A stretch of DNA of 64,000 bases from Lachnospira hominis (ex Liu et al. 2021). GTDB lineage: Bacteria > Bacillota > Clostridia > Lachnospirales > Lachnospiraceae. Below, piece after piece: positions 58,187 through 64,000 of this stretch. Numbering within the stretch: the stretch's first letter is position 1; the number at the start of each line of letters is the position of its first letter. The position numbers were made by a program, and so were the translations under genes. A model generated the notes under the pieces. The model was given only the letters and a program-made list of their open reading frames with translations, was not told where the DNA came from and ran no database searches. The stretch is taken from NCBI RefSeq assembly GCF_014287955.1, contig NZ_JACOPD010000002.1, positions 372,001 to 436,000 of the forward strand, in the 5' to 3' direction.

Positions 58187-59650
58187 TTATTTGTGCATGC
58201 CAACCTTTGAAGCATCAAATTTATCAAGATTTTCATGAACTCCACGCTCATCGGCTTCCTGTATAAGCTTATCTCTGTCTTTCTTAAAGAACTGCTCTGC
58301 CTTGTGTCTGCTCGGACCGCCTACACATCCGCCCTCGCACATCATTCCCTCTATAAAATCAACATCAAGCTTTCCTGCTTTCATAAGAAGAAGTGCTTTC
58401 TTACATTCATCAGCTCCGGCACACTTTTCAATCTTGAAATCTGATGTATCAACTCCTGATTCTTCCATACTCTTTAAAACAGCTGCCGTAACACCTCCGC
58501 CGTTACCAAAACGCTTGCCATAAACACTTGACTGCTGTGCTGTATTTTCCTCAGGTTCAAAAACTATTTCTTTAGCACGCATCATTGCACGGAACTCACC
58601 TATTGTAAGAACATAATCTGCATTTCCTTCAATTGACTTATCCTTGATTTCATCTTTCTTGGCAATACAAGGTCCTACAAACACCGTGATGGCGTCAGGA
58701 TATTTTTTCTTTATCATTCTTGATATTCCGCACATCGGCGAAACAGTATCTGATATACACTCAATAAGTTCAGGATAGCACTTTTTAATCATATTAACAA
58801 ATGCCGGACAGCATGATGTAGTCTTTTTTCTGCCTTCATCATATGCTTCTGCCCACTCTGCTGCCTCAGATGCTGCTGTCATATCAGCTCCAAGTCCTAC
58901 CTCATACATATCAGTAAAACCAAGTTTCTTACATGCTGTACGGATACTTGCCATCGTGATATCTGCTCCGAACTGTCCTTCCATAGCCGGTGCAAACATT
59001 GCAAATACCTGTTTTCCTGAAATAATAGATTTAATAACATCAACTATTGCTGTCTTTGAACCAATTGCACCGAATGGGCATCTATGTATACATTTACCGC
59101 AGCGGATGCACTTACTATCATCAATAAGACAGATTCCCGTCTCTTCATCCATAGTAATTGCACCCACAGGACAGGCTTTTTTACATGGTCTTATAAGGTC
59201 TGCAATCGCATTATATGGGCAGTTTCTTGCACACATTCCACATTCCTTACATTTATCAGGATCAATATATGCCCTGTCACGCCCCATCGAAATCGCACCA
59301 AATTTGCATGACTGCTGACATGCTCTTGCCATACATTTACGGCAGTTGTCAGTTACAATATAGTGTGAAAGCGGACAGTCTGCACAGGCAGATTCTATTA
59401 CCTGAATTACATTATCTGATTCCTGCTGGCCATTATCGTTAGGACAAAGTCCTTCTGCAAGCCTTACTCTCTGTCGTACGATTTCTCTTTCCTTGTATAC
59501 ACAGCAGCGAAACTTAGGCTTCAGCCCAGGAATCATTTTATATGGTAAATCTTCTTTTTTGTCGTCAAACTCACCCGAATAAGCTAGTTTTGCTACTTCA
59601 TATAATACTTCATGCTTGATTTTTAAAATTGTTGCGTCATTTGTCAGCAT
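58187..59650 (-). CDS. Iron-only (FeFe) hydrogenase-like protein with multiple ferredoxin clusters
   Basis: 487 residues. The N-terminal part (about 80-200) has a run of [4Fe-4S] motifs (CRKCMARACQQSCKFG, CKECGMCARNCPYNA, CKKACPVGA, CIRCGKCIHRCPFGA). The H-cluster domain (about 215-470) carries the three signature loops: TSCCPAF, VGPCIAKKDE and EGMMCEGGCVGGP. All four H-cluster cysteines appear to be present. The loops differ from prototype HydA (TSCCPGW, MPCxxK), which points to the less studied group B type. The single-chain form suggests ferredoxin as partner. No maturase genes (hydEFG) are in the window. Confidence 0.85.
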   Translation of the reverse strand: MLTNDATILKIKHEVLYEVAKLAYSGEFDDKKEDLPYKMIPGLKPKFRCCVYKEREIVRQRVRLAEGLCPNDNGQQESDNVIQVIESACADCPLSHYIVTDNCRKCMARACQQSCKFGAISMGRDRAYIDPDKCKECGMCARNCPYNAIADLIRPCKKACPVGAITMDEETGICLIDDSKCIRCGKCIHRCPFGAIGSKTAIVDVIKSIISGKQVFAMFAPAMEGQFGADITMASIRTACKKLGFTDMYEVGLGADMTAASEAAEWAEAYDEGRKKTTSCCPAFVNMIKKCYPELIECISDTVSPMCGISRMIKKKYPDAITVFVGPCIAKKDEIKDKSIEGNADYVLTIGEFRAMMRAKEIVFEPEENTAQQSSVYGKRFGNGGGVTAAVLKSMEESGVDTSDFKIEKCAGADECKKALLLMKAGKLDVDFIEGMMCEGGCVGGPSRHKAEQFFKKDRDKLIQEADERGVHENLDKFDASKVGMHK

Positions 59651-59814
59651 ATTGTACTCCTGTCTGTCTGCTTGTTTCTTTCCGGCATAAATGCCTCACA
59701 GACCATTAGATTTATTTATTAAAATATACCATTTATACCTCCTCACTTCAACCTATTTATCAGCCTCGTAGAATTATTCTTTTGTAAAAAAACAATATTA
59801 AAATTGTAAATCGG

Positions 59815-59843
59815 TTGCATATATAGTTTTTTTGTAATATAAT
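59815..59843 (+). promoter_or_regulatory. Promoter of the EAL gene
   Basis: TTGCAT and TATAAT separated by exactly 17 bases, about 75 bases before the start codon. Confidence 0.65.
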
Positions 59844-59917
59844 AAGTATAGCTTTTTTCGTGATTTAATTTTAATTCGTCTTACGATGTTCTTTCTGTAA
59901 GGCAGAACAGGGAAGGT

Positions 59918-61204
59918 ATGGAGTTTATGCAATATGATACATTGACGGGTCTTCTTTCAAAACAAGATTTCCATGATACATGCAAGAAATATATAAAAGA
60001 GGGTTCTAAAAAACTCGTTTTAATATCCAGTGATGTGAGTAATTTCAAGTATATCAATGAGTTTTACGGACGCGATACAGGTGATGAATTTATAAAAACA
60101 ATGGCTGATTACTTTTATAAAGATAATCCACGCTGTCTTGTTGCCTACCGCAAAGAAGGTGACCAATTTCGTGGACTTTACGACCTGGGAGATTTTTCCC
60201 ATGACAGGGAACTCGAACGGATTGCTGATATGAATACGGCCTTTGAAGATATGATGAATAAAAAGTATCCTAATGTATATATACATGTATATACAGGCGT
60301 TTACTTTATCTCCGATTCATCAGAAGATACTGACACTGCTCTTGACCGTGTTCATATTGCAAAAAAGCAGGCAAAAGGGAAGTTTGATGTAAAGTTTCAG
60401 GTATATAACCAAAATGATATGACAACCATGCTCAATAACATGCGTATGTCTAACATGTTTATCCACGCTTGCAGACAAGGTCGTTTATTAATGTATCTGC
60501 AGCCCAAGTTTTCAATTTCCAAAAATAAAATCGTCGGTGCTGAAGCCCTTGTTCGTATTCTGGATGACCATAGTAATATTATTCCGCCCGCCCAGATTAT
60601 CCCTGTGCTTGAAAGTACAGGTGTTATAGACACGCTTGATAACATAATGATTGAAAAAGTCTTTGAACTTCAAAGACGCTGGATTAACGAAGGACGGGAA
60701 GTCTTTACAATTTCAGTCAACGTATCACGGCAGCGTTTTACAAAAGGTGATTTCACTGATATGGCAATTGCTCTTCAGAAAAAATATAATATTCCACCAT
60801 TCCTTATTGAATTTGAGATTGTTGAATCTGTTTTTATTGAAAATACCGACACTATTGTCAACACGACAAATCAGCTCCGTTCATATGGTTTTCTTGTAAG
60901 TGTCGATGATTTTGGATCCGGATATTCATCACTTAACCAGATTGCCAATATGCCTGCTGATACAATTAAACTTGATCATATATTTGCCAGCAAATCACTG
61001 TGCACTGACAAAGGCCGTATTTTAATCCGCACTTTAATCAATCTGCTTCACCAGATTGATTATAATGTTGTCTTTGAAGGCATAGAAACGCTTGAGCAAA
61101 AGCAGCTTGTCGAGTCATACGGATGTGACCTGATTCAGGGCTTTTATTACAGCCGCCCTATTCCTGTCAGTGATTTTGAAAATAAATATATGTGTCTGAA
61201 TTAA
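59918..61204 (+). CDS. EAL-domain c-di-GMP phosphodiesterase with degenerate GGDEF domain
   Basis: 428 residues without membrane helices. The N-terminal GGDEF-like domain (1-165) has KEGDQF (79-84) in place of GG(D/E)EF, so cyclase activity is not expected. The EAL domain (180-425) keeps the residues for metal and substrate: Glu209 in EAL, Asn268, Glu300, the Asp330-Asp331 pair (VDDFGSGYSS), Lys351, Glu387 and Gln407. It is therefore probably an active c-di-GMP hydrolase, possibly tuned by GTP binding to the dead GGDEF domain, as known in other bacteria. It ends in overlap with the glycosyltransferase gene (four bases, convergent). Confidence 0.9.
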   Translation: MEFMQYDTLTGLLSKQDFHDTCKKYIKEGSKKLVLISSDVSNFKYINEFYGRDTGDEFIKTMADYFYKDNPRCLVAYRKEGDQFRGLYDLGDFSHDRELERIADMNTAFEDMMNKKYPNVYIHVYTGVYFISDSSEDTDTALDRVHIAKKQAKGKFDVKFQVYNQNDMTTMLNNMRMSNMFIHACRQGRLLMYLQPKFSISKNKIVGAEALVRILDDHSNIIPPAQIIPVLESTGVIDTLDNIMIEKVFELQRRWINEGREVFTISVNVSRQRFTKGDFTDMAIALQKKYNIPPFLIEFEIVESVFIENTDTIVNTTNQLRSYGFLVSVDDFGSGYSSLNQIANMPADTIKLDHIFASKSLCTDKGRILIRTLINLLHQIDYNVVFEGIETLEQKQLVESYGCDLIQGFYYSRPIPVSDFENKYMCLN

Positions 61205-62283
61205 TCTTCTTTTCTGCCCGTATCAGACAGCCTTTCGTCAATATGGCAATCAACAAGAAGCTTTATTCCTAATGAAAGAAGTAGATACATATTACATTTC
61301 ATCAAAAAAGCAAATCCCCCCAGCATTATTTTATATGATAATGCTGGTATTTTTTTTGTATATCTTAATGGATTTTTTAAATATTTTTTAGTCAAATCAT
61401 ATGATGCATACCTTTTTAAAAGATTTATTACAGCTCTTATCTTTCCTGTACTGTACTCATACTCCATTTTTCCATCAAAAAAGGCAGCAAAATATATTGT
61501 CCATGCAACAATACTTTCATAATTTTCAATTTCATCTTGACTGTACTGTTTTTTTTCATAATTCAAGCTGTCAATTTTATCCTGCAGATCCTGTGCAATC
61601 CTCATCCAGTCTTTATCACCATCTTTGCGGTATGTATTGGAAACTGACTGTTCATTTCTCCTGTATACATAAATTTTTTTATCTATAAATGCATATCTTG
61701 CACCTGCAATATAGCAAAAATAATTGTATATCTTATCCTCAGCATATCTGTAATCACCAAATTCAATCTTATTGCTGTCAAGAAAGCTCTTTCTATACAA
61801 CTTTGCCCATGCATACGACAATGTCCCTATTGAAAAAAATCCACCAAAAGCAAAATCCACTGAATTCATATTTAATCCTGCAAATCCACTGTTTTTTGAA
61901 GCATCCAAAAGCCTGTTCTTCCACAATCTCTGGTAGTTTCCAACTACTATATCCACATTCTCCATTTTTTTTATAAGTTCAGATACAACACAATTATCAG
62001 TAAGATAATCATCGGCATCAACAAACATAACATAATCGCCAGCCGCTTTACTCATTCCGTAATTTCTTGCAGCTCCTGCAGTACCACATTTATCATGATA
62101 TACTTTTATATTGTCATATCTGCGGGCATACTCCTTACATACATCCGGACTTTCATCATCCGAACCATCCTCCACAACGATAATTTCAATATTTTTATAA
62201 TCCTGCAAAGCAACACTTTCAAGACATTTTCCGACATACTCAGCAGCATTGTATACAGGAACAATAATTGATACCTTTTCCAT
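61201..62283 (-). CDS. Glycosyltransferase family 2
   Basis: 360 residues. GT-A fold with the start MEKVSIIVPVYNAAEYVGKC, EDGSDDESPD and the DxD-type metal site VDADDYL. A C-terminal helical tail (from about 230) and short hydrophobic stretch near the end (about 320-345). It adds sugars to a surface glycan or teichoic acid-type polymer. GGAG before the ATG at 62283. The divergent neighbour is a Stealth-type capsule gene, which supports a role in surface polysaccharide. Confidence 0.88.
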   Translation of the reverse strand: MEKVSIIVPVYNAAEYVGKCLESVALQDYKNIEIIVVEDGSDDESPDVCKEYARRYDNIKVYHDKCGTAGAARNYGMSKAAGDYVMFVDADDYLTDNCVVSELIKKMENVDIVVGNYQRLWKNRLLDASKNSGFAGLNMNSVDFAFGGFFSIGTLSYAWAKLYRKSFLDSNKIEFGDYRYAEDKIYNYFCYIAGARYAFIDKKIYVYRRNEQSVSNTYRKDGDKDWMRIAQDLQDKIDSLNYEKKQYSQDEIENYESIVAWTIYFAAFFDGKMEYEYSTGKIRAVINLLKRYASYDLTKKYLKNPLRYTKKIPALSYKIMLGGFAFLMKCNMYLLLSLGIKLLVDCHIDERLSDTGRKED

Positions 62284-62296
62284 TTTTTCTCCATTC

Positions 62297-62325
62297 TTGC
62301 ACATTTTTCAACATTATAATATAAT
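62297..62325 (+). promoter_or_regulatory. Promoter of the Stealth gene
   Basis: TTGCAC and TATAAT separated by 17 bases, 35 bases before the start codon, inside the 76-base divergent gap. Confidence 0.6.
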
Positions 62326-62359
62326 AAAATGTAGTAATTTTAGTCCCCGGAGGGTTATC

Positions 62360-63337
62360 GTGAATAAATTATCTCTTTTAAATAATACACCTGTTGATTT
62401 AGTTTATAAATATATTGATTTGAGCGATCCGGCTCTTAACCGCACAGATTCTGTCCGCAAAGATTTTGACAATAACGAACTTCGGTATTCTATCCGCTCA
62501 GCATTGAAAAATATTCCATGGATTCGGTACATTTATATCATTATGCCTAATGAGCGTGTAAGTTTTCTAAAATCTGCCGATTTGATTTCACAGCGTATCA
62601 AATATATTAAAGACAATGATTTACTCGGATTTGACAGCTCGTCTTCGACAACTTTTGAATACAATCTCTGGCGTCTGAAAGACTTTGGCTGCTCAGAGCA
62701 CATTATATACGCTAACGACGATAACTTTTTCGGAAATCCTCTGAAAAAAGAAGATTTTTTCTACGAAGATGCGGGAATCGTGTATCCTTATACATTATAT
62801 AAGGACAAGACAGGCTCTGATATGCGTCATTCTATAATGACAAAATATTTTATCGCCGACAAATTTCTTAAAAAAGCAAATCCAAATACAATGTATGGTT
62901 TTTATTACAGGGTGCTTTCTGCCCACAGCATAACATGTGCGGCTTTACAAGAAAAAAAATTAACATTTCCGAAACGTCCTTTAAACACACTGCACAATGC
63001 AATTCCTTTGAAATTATCCGAGATAAAGACATGCTATAATATAGTAAAAAAATATTACCGATATGCAGATGTCTGTCTTTCAAGCACAACAAATGAGACA
63101 GTACAGCCTTCTTTTCAGAATCTTTACGGCTTTTACTTTGTCAACGCAAAAAACAGAAAAATCAACAGTTCACTTTCATACGGAATTTCAAGTATACAAA
63201 GATGCACTGCCGAAATTGGAAATTATGATTTATTCTGCCTTAATACCGGTGCCGATGGCGGAAGCACCGAGGCCCGCCGCCATGAAATCAAAGTTATGGA
63301 ATCACTCTTTCCTAATCCATGCCCATATGAAAAATAA
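62360..63337 (+). CDS. Stealth family capsular polysaccharide phosphotransferase
   Basis: 325 residues with the Stealth conserved regions: CR1 (PVDLVYKYIDLSDPALN), CR2 (ELRYSIRSALKNIPWIRYIY) and CR3/CR4-like parts (FEYNLWRLKDFGCSEHIIY with NDDNFFG; C-terminal LPRHEIKVME-like RRHEIKVME). These enzymes link hexose-1-phosphate units in capsules or mask glycoproteins. The start is GTG 62360 after GGAGG; the earlier frame start lies in the divergent gene. It is one base family with GNPTAB-type transferases of eukaryotes. Confidence 0.85.
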   Translation: MNKLSLLNNTPVDLVYKYIDLSDPALNRTDSVRKDFDNNELRYSIRSALKNIPWIRYIYIIMPNERVSFLKSADLISQRIKYIKDNDLLGFDSSSSTTFEYNLWRLKDFGCSEHIIYANDDNFFGNPLKKEDFFYEDAGIVYPYTLYKDKTGSDMRHSIMTKYFIADKFLKKANPNTMYGFYYRVLSAHSITCAALQEKKLTFPKRPLNTLHNAIPLKLSEIKTCYNIVKKYYRYADVCLSSTTNETVQPSFQNLYGFYFVNAKNRKINSSLSYGISSIQRCTAEIGNYDLFCLNTGADGGSTEARRHEIKVMESLFPNPCPYEK

Positions 63338-63340
63338 TAA

Positions 63341-64000
63341 TTATCCAAGAACTACATCAAGTGTCATCATAATCGAAAATCCCACAGCAAATGCTATTGT
63401 TCCAATGTTTGAATGTTTACCCTCTGACATCTCCGGTATAAGTTCTTCAATCACAACATATATCATTGCTCCCGCGGCAAAGCTTAAAAGATACGGCATC
63501 GCTGGAACTATGAATTTTGATAAAAGTATGGTAAAAGCTGCTGCCACCGGCTCTACTGCTCCTGAAAGTATACCGTACCAGCATGCTTTTCCTTTTTTCT
63601 CTCCCTGTGCATGAAGCGGCATTGAAATAATCGCTCCCTCTGGAAAATTCTGTATGGCTATTCCGATAGACAGTGCCAGTGCACCCATAAGCGTAATCTG
63701 CGAATTTCCCAAAAGATAACCTGCATATACTACGCCAACTGCCATTCCTTCAGGTATATTGTGTATAGTGACTGCAAGTACCATCATCTGTGTTTTCCCA
63801 AGACTGCTATTTGGTCCTTCTGATTTACTGCTGTTCATATGAAGATGCGGAACTGCATTATCAAGAAACAAAAGAAATAATATTCCAATCCAGAATCCTA
63901 TAAATGCCGGAAAGAATGACATTTTTCCCATTCCCTGTGATTGTGTCTGCTCCATTGCCGGAATTAACAGGCTCCATATTGATGCTGCAACCATAACTCC
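63341..64000 (-). CDS. ZIP family metal transporter (cut by window edge)
   Basis: At least 219 residues; the N-terminus continues past base 64000 (in-frame codons before the first Met match the family's GVMVAAS). Helix 4 has the metal site HNIPEGMAVG and helix 5 NFPEGAIISMP, the paired motifs of ZIP importers, with Glu in VIEELIPEM. A His/Ser-rich loop (HLHMNSSKS) lies between helices 3 and 4. It takes up Zn2+ or another divalent cation. It is convergent with the Stealth gene, three bases apart. Confidence 0.88.
   Translation of the reverse strand, partial: GVMVAASIWSLLIPAMEQTQSQGMGKMSFFPAFIGFWIGILFLLFLDNAVPHLHMNSSKSEGPNSSLGKTQMMVLAVTIHNIPEGMAVGVVYAGYLLGNSQITLMGALALSIGIAIQNFPEGAIISMPLHAQGEKKGKACWYGILSGAVEPVAAAFTILLSKFIVPAMPYLLSFAAGAMIYVVIEELIPEMSEGKHSNIGTIAFAVGFSIMMTLDVVLG

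Overview
The window is 64 kb of AT-rich chromosome from a Gram-positive anaerobe of the Clostridia, most likely Lachnospiraceae. This is an inference from gene content and order: rho-rpmE-DUF1385-prmC-prfA, tig-clpP-clpX-lon-engB, a CotF-like spore-coat pair and an alpha/beta SASP, hybrid cluster protein, an H-cluster hydrogenase, a K+-dependent membrane pyrophosphatase, DegV proteins and strong GGAGG ribosome sites. I see no rRNA, tRNA, CRISPR array, phage or complete insertion sequence. It reads as core chromosome with small accessory or decaying patches.

Layout. 1-2.8 kb: the start of an MBOAT acyltransferase, a membrane-anchored transglutaminase-like protein, DegV and two coat-like proteins. 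2.9-5.2 kb: a radical SAM DNA modification/repair protein and its DUF4130 partner, behind a promoter carrying two LexA-like boxes. 5.3-11.7 kb: the F1Fo ATP synthase operon (atpB-E-F-HA-G-D-C), in which the delta and alpha subunits are one polypeptide. 12-14.5 kb: metE with a tandemly repeated structured leader. 14.5-17.2 kb: a decaying patch with a deletion chimera of a secreted protein and an iron-type ABC ATPase, an Rpn-family nuclease with a repeat-coded tail, and a truncated wHTH regulator. 17.7-26.3 kb: hcp, an ECF sigma factor with a membrane partner, a MATE pump, and an operon with an AAC(3)-like acetyltransferase, an NhaC antiporter and a GNAT protein. 26.4-31.7 kb: translation termination and Rho genes. 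31.9-34.5 kb: malic enzyme, a YhcC-like radical SAM protein and DUF4364. 34.5-40.6 kb: engB, lon, clpX, clpP and tig. 40.8-48.1 kb: thioesterase, SASP, D,D-carboxypeptidase, DJ-1 protein, esterase lipoprotein, hppA and a second DegV. 48.2-48.7 kb: a Phd antitoxin with an internally deleted Doc. 48.9-55.6 kb: a 1.9k-residue secreted GH3 enzyme ending in a rhodanese domain, with a divergent AraC regulator. 55.7-64 kb: lipase-like hydrolase, LRR lipoprotein, NUDIX, FeFe hydrogenase, an EAL phosphodiesterase, GT2 and Stealth glycan enzymes, and a partial ZIP transporter.

The genes suggest a fermentative saccharolytic anaerobe that couples proton-motive force (predicted H+ c-ring) with pyrophosphate-driven ion pumping, disposes of electrons through H-cluster and hybrid-cluster proteins, and degrades plant polysaccharide outside the cell. 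The most unusual items are the delta-alpha ATP synthase fusion with no usable internal start codon, the tandem LexA-like boxes over the radical SAM/DUF4130 promoter, the rhodanese domain on a secreted glycosidase, and three independent internal-deletion gene remnants.
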